Shown here piece by piece: positions 1 to 8,374 of a stretch of 64,000 nt of DNA. The notes beneath the pieces were generated by a model. That model did no database searches, was not told where the DNA came from, and saw only the letters and a program-made list of their open reading frames with translations. The stretch is from JAMZMI01 sp049115715 (GTDB lineage: Bacteria > Bacteroidota > Bacteroidia > Cytophagales > Cyclobacteriaceae), in assembly GCA_049115715.1 (NCBI GenBank), contig JAGDZQ010000042.1, positions 19,850 through 83,849 of the forward strand, read 5' to 3'. How positions within the stretch are numbered: position 1 is the stretch's first letter; every line of letters begins with the position of its first letter. A program made the position numbers and the translations under genes.

Positions 1-1
1 G

Positions 2-1627
2 GAAAGACAAAAGGTAGAAGAGCAGCTGTATGAAACAGATGCGAAATTGGTCTCACTACTCGAAGGACCTAATCAAATAAGTACCTACTCAGTAGATAAG
101 CAGTTCAGATACACAGGGTTCAATACCCAGCATAAGAAAGAAATGGAAGAAGGCTTTCATGTCGATGTGGAAGTAGGAAAGTACTTGCCTGACCTATTGC
201 CTGAATATATATCGGCAAGATTGATTACTAATCTTAAGAGGGCGCTCAAAGGAGAACCGTTTGAGCAAACGAGTATGTATCAAGGCGAGTATTATAATCA
301 GGCGTTTAATCCGATTTTTGATAAGAATAGCCATGTAGTGGGAGTTACAAGCCTATTCAAGGAAGTTACGACCGAAATAAAGGCTGAAATGGAACTTGAA
401 AAATATCGGGATCAGCTGGAGGATATCGTTGAGGAGAGGACAAAAGAACTGAGACAGCAGAAGGAGTTTTTCCAAAAGATAATTGATCAAATACCTGCAT
501 TGATATTTGTGCGAAACGAGGATGGAATTTATGATCTCGTTAATCGATTAACTGCAGATTCGTTCGGTAGACCAATAGAAGAAGTCACAGGAAAGTCGAT
601 TGCAGAAACACACAATAACCTTGAGGAAGCAGAGCTCTTCAAACAAGAGGACGAAACGCTCATACAAACAGGCGTACCTGTGACGAGTGAGTCAAAAGTC
701 ATGTGGCCAGATGGAACACAGAAATGGCTTTATCTGACAAAGAGTAGAATGTTTGTTGATACAAAACCATTCATACTAGGTATACATGTAGATGTAACCC
801 ATCTTAAAGAGACTCAACTCAAGCTGACTAAGACGAATGAAGATTTGGTTAAAACGCTTGAGGATTTGAAGTCAACTCAACTTATGCTTATAGAGTCTGA
901 AAAGATGGCGTCAATAGGATTGCTAACAGCCGGGCTAGCTCATGAGATAAACAACCCTATCAACTATGTGGCAGGAAATATCTCTGTCATCAAGCGCAAT
1001 ATTGGAGAAATATATGAGACTGTTTTTGATGAAGATTCTTCGGAAACTGATGATCGCTATGGTGCTTTGAAAGAAGTTTTTGAAGAAATGGATGGTTTGA
1101 TTAGCGGGGTTGAAGATGGGACTTCAAGAGTAATCAATCTGATAAGAGATTTAAGTGCATTTTCCAGACCAGACCTTCTTTCCAAGGATGGCCCCATCCA
1201 GATTAACGAATGCGTGACGCTCACAGTAAATTTGATCAAGTATCAACCATCTAAAACAATAGAAATTGAGACGGATCTGGGGGACTTGCCCATTATCAAC
1301 GGTAGTTCTCAATTATTAAAGCAAGTACTTTTAAACATGCTAACCAATGCCTGTCAGGCAATAGAGAGCTCCGGCAAAATCAAGATAAGAACATTTGTTG
1401 AAAACAATGAAGTACATATTTTGATATCAGATTCGGGAAGTGGTATTCAGGAAGATCACCTCACACATGTTTTTGAACCGTTTTTTACTACAAAAGAAGT
1501 GGGAGAGGGGACGGGACTTGGTCTATCAATTTCCTACAATATTATAAAGGAATTCGGCGGGCGCATCAACGTCGTAGAAACCTCAAGCTCTGGAACTACT
1601 TTTAACATTTCCCTTCCAATTGAATAA
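2..1627 (+). CDS. PAS-domain sensor histidine kinase, 5' end outside the window
   Basis: The reading frame is open from base 2 with no stop, and the first residues (ERQKVEEQLYETD) are coiled-coil-like, so the TTG at 47 is not the true start and the gene begins upstream of the window. In order I see a PAS-like segment, a coiled coil, a second PAS domain (IIDQIPALIFVRNEDG), another coiled coil, and a kinase core. The phospho-acceptor box LAHEINNP has its His codon at 941-943. The ATPase domain has an N box (NMLTNACQAIE), a G1 box (DSGSGI) and F/G2 boxes (FEPFFTTKEVGEGTGLGLS). There is no receiver domain, so it should phosphorylate a separate response regulator; no candidate lies beside it. No membrane segment is visible in this part. 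The family is certain; signal and partner are unknown. Confidence 0.93.
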   Translation, partial: ERQKVEEQLYETDAKLVSLLEGPNQISTYSVDKQFRYTGFNTQHKKEMEEGFHVDVEVGKYLPDLLPEYISARLITNLKRALKGEPFEQTSMYQGEYYNQAFNPIFDKNSHVVGVTSLFKEVTTEIKAEMELEKYRDQLEDIVEERTKELRQQKEFFQKIIDQIPALIFVRNEDGIYDLVNRLTADSFGRPIEEVTGKSIAETHNNLEEAELFKQEDETLIQTGVPVTSESKVMWPDGTQKWLYLTKSRMFVDTKPFILGIHVDVTHLKETQLKLTKTNEDLVKTLEDLKSTQLMLIESEKMASIGLLTAGLAHEINNPINYVAGNISVIKRNIGEIYETVFDEDSSETDDRYGALKEVFEEMDGLISGVEDGTSRVINLIRDLSAFSRPDLLSKDGPIQINECVTLTVNLIKYQPSKTIEIETDLGDLPIINGSSQLLKQVLLNMLTNACQAIESSGKIKIRTFVENNEVHILISDSGSGIQEDHLTHVFEPFFTTKEVGEGTGLGLSISYNIIKEFGGRINVVETSSSGTTFNISLPIE

Positions 1628-1727
1628 ACTTAAATTTTCCCGTTCATCATTAAATTAACCTGTTCAGTCAGTTTTATTACTGAGATCACCCATTGCTGCG
1701 CAAATTGAAACATTACTTTAATAATAG

Positions 1728-2165
1728 ATGGATTCAAATTACGCGGCTCTTCTTTCTGCATCATTTAAAGGCAATCTTATTGAATCCGGTGGAGCAAATA
1801 TTGAGGAAACGATAGTTCAAATTGAGAGACTCAACAATATTCTCATCAAGGTTTCATTTGAACTGGATTTTGGGAAGATAGTTTTCAGAGCGTTGGTATC
1901 AAAGCATAAAGAAGGGTTGATGCTTTTCGTGCAGAATCGAATTGCGGGAGGTCATATTCTGAGTGGTCAAAGCGGTTTTTTAAATGAGAAACCCCATGTT
2001 CATGGAGGATATAACGAGAAACTTGATTCCATATATTTCAATATAAAAATTGCTTCTTTTTCAGGATCTACAAGAGAATGCTACTTTATTGGAGAAAAGA
2101 CACTCCAAACTGAAGAGTCTCTCGCCAAAACAGGCGACTCAAGGAGAACACAAATAGATAAGTGA
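1728..2165 (+). CDS. Hypothetical protein, 145 aa
   Basis: I do not recognise this protein. It starts at ATG 1728, 100 bases after the kinase, in the same direction. There is no signal peptide or membrane segment. The central part alternates short hydrophobic strands (ILIKVSFELDFGKIVFRALV, IYFNIKIASFSG), suggesting a mostly beta fold, and the C-terminal 25 residues are charged and probably disordered. It ends three bases before the convergent lipase gene. It could be co-transcribed with the kinase upstream, but no functional link is shown by the sequence. Confidence 0.7.
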   Translation: MDSNYAALLSASFKGNLIESGGANIEETIVQIERLNNILIKVSFELDFGKIVFRALVSKHKEGLMLFVQNRIAGGHILSGQSGFLNEKPHVHGGYNEKLDSIYFNIKIASFSGSTRECYFIGEKTLQTEESLAKTGDSRRTQIDK

Positions 2166-2168
2166 TAT

Positions 2169-2996
2169 TTACTTATTTTCCGATATCCAGTTGGAAATAA
2201 GCGTCAGCACGCTATCCTTTTCCAGGTCATTGTGAGGTTCGTGAAACACACCATCAAGCAGGTGCCACTCCAATAGTTCGTTACTAGCAGCAAACGCTTG
2301 AGTAGTTTTATGATCTATGATTTGATCTGCAGATCCATGATAAACCAGTCCTTTGGTTTTGATGTTTCCAGCTTTGACCAGAGCGTTATCCGAAGCTTCA
2401 CTAATGGCTGAGAAGAGCCCTGCCGATATCATTCCATGGACGAGCGGATCATCGACATATTTTTTTACCTCAATAGGGTCTTTGCTTAAATAGTTGACTT
2501 CAAGACCATTATTTTCAGAATAACTTGGCCATATTTTGGTCATTATTTGACCAAGCTTAAGTTTTATTTTTGAAGGCTCAAAAGCTAGTTTTAGCCAGGG
2601 TGAGGAGAGAATAAATCCTGAAATTTCCTTCGAAGTATCATTGATCATAAAGTTGGCAACCAGGTTGCCACCCATACTATGACCCATTAGGTATATGGGG
2701 AGATCATTGAATGTCTCCCTTGCAGTTTTAATGAGCTCTTCTACGTCCCTCATCAGTAAATCATAAGAAGCCGCATGTCCCCTTTTTCCTTTTGATAGTC
2801 CATGCCCTCTTAAATCCATTGCAAAAGTGGAGACATTCATCTTAGTGAGATGAAGTGCGATATGCTCGTATCTACCACCATGCTCCCCGTGACCATGAAT
2901 GATGCAGAAAACTTTCTCAGGTTTTTCTGGAATCCAATACCTGTAAAAAAGCTCCAGCCCATCAGACCCAAGCATATTCGATGTTTCTGCTACCAT
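2169..2996 (-). CDS. Alpha/beta hydrolase, monoacylglycerol-lipase-like (serine aminopeptidase S33 fold)
   Basis: The protein has 275 residues, typical for bacterial monoacylglycerol lipases. It has the oxyanion region HGHGEHGGRY (about 34-43), the strand-loop MDLRGHGLSKG (60-70) and the nucleophile elbow GHSMGG with Ser107. A late Asp in GSADQIID and a His in VFHEPHND complete the triad. No signal peptide is present, so it should act in the cytoplasm, probably hydrolysing monoacylglycerols or lysophospholipid-like esters; exact substrate is inference. It is convergent with the small gene at 1728 and monocistronic. The chosen start gives an N-terminus matching the family (SDGLELFYRYW). Confidence 0.9.
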   Translation of the reverse strand: MVAETSNMLGSDGLELFYRYWIPEKPEKVFCIIHGHGEHGGRYEHIALHLTKMNVSTFAMDLRGHGLSKGKRGHAASYDLLMRDVEELIKTARETFNDLPIYLMGHSMGGNLVANFMINDTSKEISGFILSSPWLKLAFEPSKIKLKLGQIMTKIWPSYSENNGLEVNYLSKDPIEVKKYVDDPLVHGMISAGLFSAISEASDNALVKAGNIKTKGLVYHGSADQIIDHKTTQAFAASNELLEWHLLDGVFHEPHNDLEKDSVLTLISNWISENK

Positions 2997-3279
2997 TTTA
3001 TCAAAATAAATCTACTTCTAAAAGTAAGAAATTTACCGTTGAAGAAGTGCTTTTTGTCAATCTATCACTACGGTTTTCCCCTATTTATGAAATTAAATCC
3101 CACAGCTCTTAACTCGTTGATGCTTTTGCCTTGATCTCACTATAAGTTAAGCTAGCCTTAATATTATTTAAAACTGTTTTATAATCTCTTCCGATTTTTA
3201 AAAATAAGTTTAACCGTTTTAAATGAATAAAATCCACATTTTCAGTGGTTGTCTGGAGGATATGATTTTTACTTAATTA

Positions 3280-3353
3280 TGGTGGTTTCATTGGTCATAC
3301 GAAATGTTTGATTCACCGAGGAATAGGTTATATGCATCGAAATAGAACCACCA
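3280..3353. repeat. Long-spaced inverted repeat upstream of the BLUF operon
   Basis: TGGTGGTT (3280-3287) is perfectly complementary to AACCACCA (3346-3353), with 58 bases between. It lies in the 447-base gene-free stretch between the lipase start and the Roadblock gene. It could be a leader structure or a pair of regulator half-sites. Apart from this and a candidate promoter I see nothing else in that stretch. Confidence 0.35.
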
Positions 3354-3383
3354 AGTCAAAACAATTCTCATACATTACAAACA

Positions 3384-3416
3384 GTTGACGCAATTAGCGT
3401 GGCTAAAGAAACTTTG
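3384..3416 (+). promoter_or_regulatory. Candidate promoter for the Roadblock-PP2C-BLUF operon
   Basis: GTTG at 3384-3387 and AAACTTTG at 3409-3416 are separated by 21 bases. This resembles the Bacteroidota consensus TTTG-N19-21-TAnnTTTG, with one mismatch in each box. Transcription would start near 3423, about 20 bases before the ATG at 3444. This is a pattern match only. Confidence 0.35.
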
Positions 3417-3443
3417 AAAACTAAAATTTAAATCAACCAAAAA

Positions 3444-3818
3444 ATGGCGAAAGCAGACGTAGTATCAGAATTTATAAAATCAGCGCAAGATGCAGCTGGT
3501 GTTCATGCGGTGACAGTAGTAGAAATTGCTTCAGGAATGACTCTTGGTTCATTCTCAGATGGCAAGTTAGATCCGGATGTGGCTAGTGCATACAATGTAG
3601 AAGTAGTAAAAGCAAAGCTTAGTGCGATCAAAGCACTAGGACTTAAAGAAGGTATTGATGATATACTTATTACGCTTAGTACACAGTACCATTTAATTAA
3701 CGTTACTGAGAAAGGGTCACACATGGTTTACTTAGCGGCAGATATGAAGAAGTCTAACCTTGCAATATTGAGAAGCTTGGTGAAGAAAGGCGTTGAAGGG
3801 ATACAAAGCCATATTTAA
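3444..3818 (+). CDS. Roadblock/LC7 domain protein, 124 aa
   Basis: The whole protein fits one Roadblock/LC7 (profilin-like) domain. An N-terminal helix is followed by the strand pair VHAVTVVEIASGMTLGSF, a central helix, then ILITLSTQYHLINV / HMVYLAADM and a C-terminal helix SNLAILRSLVKK. Roadblock proteins are dimeric scaffolds, and the bacterial member MglB controls a small Ras-like GTPase; no such GTPase is encoded nearby. It is the first gene of a four-gene operon, with 54 bases to the next gene. It probably acts as a protein-interaction module feeding the PP2C phosphatase and BLUF receptor downstream. That role is inference; the fold call is good. Confidence 0.8.
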   Translation: MAKADVVSEFIKSAQDAAGVHAVTVVEIASGMTLGSFSDGKLDPDVASAYNVEVVKAKLSAIKALGLKEGIDDILITLSTQYHLINVTEKGSHMVYLAADMKKSNLAILRSLVKKGVEGIQSHI

Positions 3819-3872
3819 TAGCACGACTCGCTTTCTAATTAAATATTTGTAATCCATTAGACAAGAATTATC

Positions 3873-4187
3873 ATGACTTTATTAGAAGAAGTGAGTAATA
3901 TGAAAAGAGATGTTGAAATTGTAGATGCCATGGGTGTCTACAGTTTCACTTCTAAGTCTTACTTGCACAAAGACGATAATTTTGGAAGCACAAGTTTTAT
4001 CGAAACAATGTGCGACTGTATGTGTTTCGATACTACAAAATTTCTATATCTGGATTTTAAGGATATGAAATTTTTTGTTCAAGTCTCTGAAGAGAAAGCC
4101 GCGATAGTGAAACTGAAAAATGGAAGCAATTACAACAAAGTTATATTGGAACTTGCCTGCTCTAAGTTTCTAAACGGATTATATTAG
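3873..4187 (+). CDS. Hypothetical protein, 104 aa, possibly a degenerate Roadblock-like domain
   Basis: This is a soluble protein of 104 residues without recognisable motifs. The C-terminal half (FLYLDFKDMKFFVQVSEE, KAAIVKLKNGSNYNKVILEL) has the same strand-strand-helix pattern as the C-terminal half of the Roadblock protein just upstream. This hints at a diverged profilin-like fold, which I infer from pattern only. A cluster MCDCMCF near residue 48 is unusual for a cytoplasmic protein of this size. It lies 54 bases after the Roadblock gene and 21 before the phosphatase gene, so it is very likely co-transcribed and part of the same module. Confidence 0.7.
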   Translation: MTLLEEVSNMKRDVEIVDAMGVYSFTSKSYLHKDDNFGSTSFIETMCDCMCFDTTKFLYLDFKDMKFFVQVSEEKAAIVKLKNGSNYNKVILELACSKFLNGLY

Positions 4188-4208
4188 CTTGCAAAATATA
4201 GCCCTTAG

Positions 4209-5324
4209 ATGAATGTTTTAGTCAAACTAGTTTTGGAGAATTTTCCGAAACTATCTTATTGTGATGTAATCAATAAATCAGATAGGAATGGTAGTAAAAT
4301 AGCACTAGAACCTTTGTCAGGTAAAGAAGAGATCGAAAAGTGGATTGACTGGCTCTACAAAACTTCCGATTCTTTTGAACTTCTCAGAATAAAACTTTCC
4401 ACACAAAAAGAACTCATTTTCAGCAAGGTAGATGCAGATCACTATCTGGTCATTCACAATGAAAATGAGAATGTCGCTATTCTTCTTAGTTTTCTAAATG
4501 ATGTTCACAAGGGCAGAGTAGTTGATTTTAATTCAGATACAAAGAAAGCAATTACAACTGAAGAGTCCTCAGAGCCCAAAGAGACTTCACAATTGGATTT
4601 GAAAATGATGGACGCACTAAGGATCCAGAAAATGATTATCCCTAGAGACGCTGAAATCCAGAAGAAATTTAAAAAGTTCTTCGTGGTACATCAGCAGCAA
4701 GATATGGTGGGAGGAGATTTCTATTGGTTTCAAGAAACGCCCAATGGAGCTTTGGTCTCGCTTGTTGATTGTACAGGACATAGTTTGGAAGGAGCAATGG
4801 CTTCTATGGTTTGCAATTCACTTCTGAATCAGGCATATTCTAATTTTGACTCATCAGACGTCACTTCTTTTGTGTCTGATTTTTACGGACAATTCAACTC
4901 TTATAACGATACTACCAAAGAGACATTGGATTATGGAATCGGTGCAGAACTGGCAGTATTTTATTTTGATTATGATAAGAAAGAAATCAAGTTTGTTTCT
5001 ACAGGTATATCAGCGTTTCTTAGGAAAAAAGAAGGTGTAGAACTTCTTAAAGCAAGAAAGGTGATGGATTATTCGAAGGTGTCCGAAACCATCTCCCAGA
5101 CTGTCTTAGATATGAAAGATGTCTTAGGTTTATACACATTTACTGACGGACTTACAGATCAATATGATTCCAAAGATCAAAAGAAGCTTGGATACAAGGG
5201 AGTGAAAAAAATGATCGAATCAGAATCTGATTTCTGTTCTGAATATTATTTAAATGAAATCAGCAAATGGAAAGGAGAGAATATGCAATATGATGATATT
5301 ACCTTACTTGGGTTAGCGATTTAA
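4209..5324 (+). CDS. SpoIIE-type PP2C protein serine/threonine phosphatase
   Basis: The C-terminal 240 residues form a SpoIIE/PP2C phosphatase domain. It opens with RIQKMIIPRDAEIQKKF, then VGGDFYWF with metal ligand Asp170, DCTGHSLEGAMASM starting at Asp187, FTDGLTDQ, and a closing YDDITLLGL. These keep the usual metal-binding aspartates, so it should be an active phosphatase on phospho-Ser/Thr, typically of an anti-sigma antagonist or signalling partner. The N-terminal 130 residues are a separate domain with no known signature; its end (HYLVIHNENENVAILLSFLND) again resembles a Roadblock half. The gene sits third in the operon. Its stop is one base from the BLUF start, so translation is probably coupled. 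The substrate is unknown. Confidence 0.88.
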   Translation: MNVLVKLVLENFPKLSYCDVINKSDRNGSKIALEPLSGKEEIEKWIDWLYKTSDSFELLRIKLSTQKELIFSKVDADHYLVIHNENENVAILLSFLNDVHKGRVVDFNSDTKKAITTEESSEPKETSQLDLKMMDALRIQKMIIPRDAEIQKKFKKFFVVHQQQDMVGGDFYWFQETPNGALVSLVDCTGHSLEGAMASMVCNSLLNQAYSNFDSSDVTSFVSDFYGQFNSYNDTTKETLDYGIGAELAVFYFDYDKKEIKFVSTGISAFLRKKEGVELLKARKVMDYSKVSETISQTVLDMKDVLGLYTFTDGLTDQYDSKDQKKLGYKGVKKMIESESDFCSEYYLNEISKWKGENMQYDDITLLGLAI

Positions 5325-5325
5325 C

Positions 5326-5760
5326 ATGGACACTAAGAAGTCACTTCATAGCCTAGTTTATGTAAGCCATACGTCCTACCCATGGACTGATTTGGAACTT
5401 AATAATCTTGTGACCAAGGCAGCTAGTCATAATTCAGAGAAAGAAATTACTGGGATGTTGGTACACTCAAATAATCGATTTCTTCAGGTCTTAGAAGGTG
5501 AAGAAAGACATGTAAAGAGTCTCTATAAAACTATATGTGCTGATAAGCGCCATGAAAAAGTACTTCTCCTTGTAGAGCATCCAATAAGTAGACGAAATTT
5601 TGTAGGTTGGTCAATGGGATACAAAAGTATAGAGTCGGAGCAATTAGAAAGGGCTTCTGGTTTTACAAGCATTGATCAATTTTTTGAAAAACCCAATGTC
5701 GAGAATTCTGGACACCCCGCATTGACCTTTCTGAAGAAGTTTTACGAAAAGAATTACTAA
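5326..5760 (+). CDS. BLUF-domain blue-light photoreceptor, 144 aa
   Basis: This is a stand-alone BLUF (FAD-binding blue-light sensor) domain with a short C-terminal tail. The photochemical residues are all present with the spacing known from AppA: Tyr12 (LVYVS), Asn36, Gln54 (RFLQVLEG) and Trp95/Met97 (GWSMGY), matching AppA Tyr21, Asn45, Gln63, Trp104 and Met106 at a constant offset of nine. The family hallmark ITGMLVHSNNRFLQVLEG is intact. There is no output domain, so the signal must pass by protein contact. The start lies one base after the stop of the PP2C gene, which makes the phosphatase or its partners the natural target (inference). Light sensing through bound flavin is established for the family. 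Confidence 0.94.
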   Translation: MDTKKSLHSLVYVSHTSYPWTDLELNNLVTKAASHNSEKEITGMLVHSNNRFLQVLEGEERHVKSLYKTICADKRHEKVLLLVEHPISRRNFVGWSMGYKSIESEQLERASGFTSIDQFFEKPNVENSGHPALTFLKKFYEKNY

Positions 5761-5953
5761 GAAATAGGTCGCGATTTTAACTGAAAACCTATCTCATAAT
5801 TGATCAAATCTCAGGTAGATTAGTGAATTTTTTGTAATCTCAAATTAAAAACTTCGAAGCAAGCTTACGAGGTGTGAAGTAGACCAAACTATTTCTCTGA
5901 TGACGTATCCATTTGGGAATCAAAACTATCCTTGCGAACACGCAATAACTTCA

Positions 5954-7120
5954 TCAATCAATCAATGATCTCAAAGTAAGATCGACAGTTTTGATTTCGT
6001 CTCCTTGCTTGATTTTAAGCGATACAGTTTCGCCTATTTCTCTCAACATTTTCTTTATATCTGGTAGAGCAAGACTGGATACAGGAGTGTCATTAATGGC
6101 AATCAATTGATCATCTACCATGATGCCAGCCTCCGATGCAGGACTGTCTTCAAACACACGATGAATAAGCAAGTGAGAATCGCCATGCGAAAATTGAAGG
6201 TCGATTCCACTGCAGTTTACAGCCATGGTCTTGCCGAAGTTTTCGTTTTTTTCTAAATACAGTCTTCTCTTCGGCACATCGATCGTGATGTTATACATAC
6301 TCAATATTTTGTTGCCAATAATACCTGCAACATCTGGGTCGGCTTGTATCCCTTTTTTGGCATCACTTATTCCGATCGGTATGTTTTCTAATTTTTGTTT
6401 TCCGAAAGAGAATGAAACGACATGACCTTCATAATGAAGCGTTTCTTCATCGCCTATTCCTTTGACTAGGTAGGAGTAGTGTTTACCTGTTTTATGAAGC
6501 ACATCATATTCCTTGGCATACGGAGAGTTGAAATCCAGAGAAGTCCCCGCTCCAGTCATGATGAAAAAAGTACCATCGTGAGATTCATTGTTATTTAAAA
6601 CGACGCTTCCGTTTATAGTTGGGATTGATATATTCAAATCAAAAATGATTTCATCTCCTTTCTTTGGCCCTCGTCCATGATCATAAATATCCATTGTTTT
6701 CTCAGCATAGTTGATGCGTATAGTATGATGATGCATTAGGTCATATCCCACGATACCATCGATATCTCTTCCTAAGCTAATCTCAAGGTGCTCCAAATTG
6801 GTAGCGTACACTTTGACATTTTTTTCCATTGGAAATCCGTTAATTTCAATTTCATTGTGCTTAAGCAGTTCCATAGAATTTCTGGTACTATTCATTTTAA
6901 TTTCTTTACCAGAAAGATTAAGCTCCTCGGTTATATCAGAATCGAGAACGGTATAGCCTGACCCGGTATCAAATATAAAATCCAAAGGTCTTGAGTTATC
7001 AACGCTCACAGGGATGATTATATGATCTCCAAATAGTTCGAATGGAACACTCGTTATTGGCTTTTGAGCATGAAGACCAAGTACAAGAAACAAGCTTAAG
7101 ACAGAGATTAGGGTTTTCAT
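5954..7120 (-). CDS. Secreted retropepsin-like aspartyl protease with C-terminal PDZ domain
   Basis: A signal peptide (about residues 1-18, ending LHAQ) leads into a duplicated retropepsin-like region. The first lobe has the catalytic signature FIFDTGSGYTVLD with Asp51. The second lobe has FFIMTGAGTSLDF, where the expected Asp of D-T-G is Met, so only one active-site aspartate remains. A PDZ domain follows (VFEDSPASEAGIMVDDQLIAIND). It would be exported to the periplasm or cell surface. It may be an active homodimer using the first lobe, or a binding protein; I cannot decide. The gene stands alone, with a 450-base gap on its upstream side. Confidence 0.87.
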   Translation of the reverse strand: MKTLISVLSLFLVLGLHAQKPITSVPFELFGDHIIIPVSVDNSRPLDFIFDTGSGYTVLDSDITEELNLSGKEIKMNSTRNSMELLKHNEIEINGFPMEKNVKVYATNLEHLEISLGRDIDGIVGYDLMHHHTIRINYAEKTMDIYDHGRGPKKGDEIIFDLNISIPTINGSVVLNNNESHDGTFFIMTGAGTSLDFNSPYAKEYDVLHKTGKHYSYLVKGIGDEETLHYEGHVVSFSFGKQKLENIPIGISDAKKGIQADPDVAGIIGNKILSMYNITIDVPKRRLYLEKNENFGKTMAVNCSGIDLQFSHGDSHLLIHRVFEDSPASEAGIMVDDQLIAINDTPVSSLALPDIKKMLREIGETVSLKIKQGDEIKTVDLTLRSLID

Positions 7121-7570
7121 AATTGTTCGGTGTTTTTACGAAGATTGAAATTATGGATTCTTTGTGAGAAAAGAAAGATTCTTAATCCTACTTTGTCAAG
7201 TTTACACCTATAACCTAATATGGTTGAATTGAATCGGTTGAAATTCTTATCTAAAGCTACATTTCGAGTATCTCATATTCGCTTGGTCATTGGTGTGTGG
7301 AAACTATTGCTTTATGCGCGCTTGCACTGGTTGCGCGTTTTGAAAATATGTAGTTAGGTTAAAAAATAGAGCTTCATTGTCTGTGAAAAATTTAGTTTCG
7401 AAAAACAAGTCACTATTTTTTTTGAATTTAGGTTTCAAAGGTAAATTCAATCTTGTGGTAGGGTTAAAATTGATTTCCCCGTTTTATCAAGCAGAATGAG
7501 GAATGCCTCACATAATAGGTCTAGCGATCTATTGAAGTTATTTTTTTGAATTAAAGAGCAACAAACAATT
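7121..7570. other. Intergenic region between divergent genes, no gene seen
   Basis: This 450-base stretch separates the aspartyl protease (leftward) from the YHYH operon (rightward) and should hold both promoters. I see a small GC-rich inverted repeat CGCGC (7317-7321) / GCGCG (7333-7337) and a short TGAGG-AATG-CCTCA hairpin near 7496. There is no convincing promoter match, RNA gene or coding frame. Confidence 0.5.
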
Positions 7571-8374
7571 ATGAAAATTCGAGAATACGCAAAGTATATT
7601 TCCATAGTAATTATGGTTGGTTTTATGAGCTTCTTTTTGGCTTGTTCCGATGATGGAAGCACTACTGCAGACGATGAAATGGAAGAGGAAGAGATGGAGG
7701 AAGAAACAACCGCTGATAACGATATGAGTGTGTTAGTTGATTACTTCGATACGGAAAGTGGGAATGTATCAGTAGTCGTGGATGACCAAACGATTACCAT
7801 TACTACAAAAGATCTTCCAGATCATGTGAGTGTCTATTACGCTACAGATAATCCCCTTTATGAGAATTATACAAGATCTCAAGATTCGGAATTTACCAAG
7901 AACCCGGGTACTATCGAAGAACAAAATATTGTGATGGAGATTCCCCGATTTCCGGAAGTAGATAGTAATCATGAATCTCCAGGGTTAGGGCCAATGGGAG
8001 TTGCCGTAAATAGTGTAGTTTATTTCAATCAACAAGCAGCTCCTGATGATGATATTCTGGAAGAACTCAAGACTTTTGATCAGTACGAAGGGCATCCTGC
8101 TGGTGATACTTATCATTATCATATAGAGCCTATTTGGTTGACAGAGACTAAGGGTAGTGATGCTTTTCTTGGCTTCCTACTTGATGGCTTCCCTGTATAT
8201 GGACCTATGGAAAACGGCAAGGAAGTAACCAATGATGATTTAGATGATTATCATGGGCACACGTCGGTTACAGCAGATTTTCCGAATGGTGTTTACCATT
8301 ATCACGTAACTACAGAATTTCCTTGGATCAATGGCGATGGCTTCTATGGCACTCCTGGAACCAAAACACAATAA
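7571..8374 (+). CDS. YHYH-domain lipoprotein
   Basis: A lipoprotein signal peptide ends in the lipobox LACS, followed by an acidic linker rich in Asp and Glu. The rest matches the YHYH family, named for its conserved motif, which appears twice here: DTYHYHIEPIW and GVYHYHVTTEFPW, plus a DYHGHTS motif. The His-rich motifs suggest metal binding, but the family's function is not established. The gene heads a three-gene operon with a MORN-like lipoprotein and a SCO1 protein. That context fits copper or another redox metal at the cell envelope (inference). Confidence 0.88.
   Translation: MKIREYAKYISIVIMVGFMSFFLACSDDGSTTADDEMEEEEMEEETTADNDMSVLVDYFDTESGNVSVVVDDQTITITTKDLPDHVSVYYATDNPLYENYTRSQDSEFTKNPGTIEEQNIVMEIPRFPEVDSNHESPGLGPMGVAVNSVVYFNQQAAPDDDILEELKTFDQYEGHPAGDTYHYHIEPIWLTETKGSDAFLGFLLDGFPVYGPMENGKEVTNDDLDDYHGHTSVTADFPNGVYHYHVTTEFPWINGDGFYGTPGTKTQ

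Noticed and set aside
2850..3134. A rightward 94-codon frame over the start of the lipase gene
   Set aside because: It lies mostly on the complement of a well-supported lipase gene and encodes no recognisable protein.
8331..8374. A possible frameshift between the YHYH gene and the MORN-like gene because of their overlap
   Set aside because: Each product is complete, the second has its own lipoprotein signal, and the YHYH protein ends after its conserved motifs, so two overlapping genes are the simpler reading.
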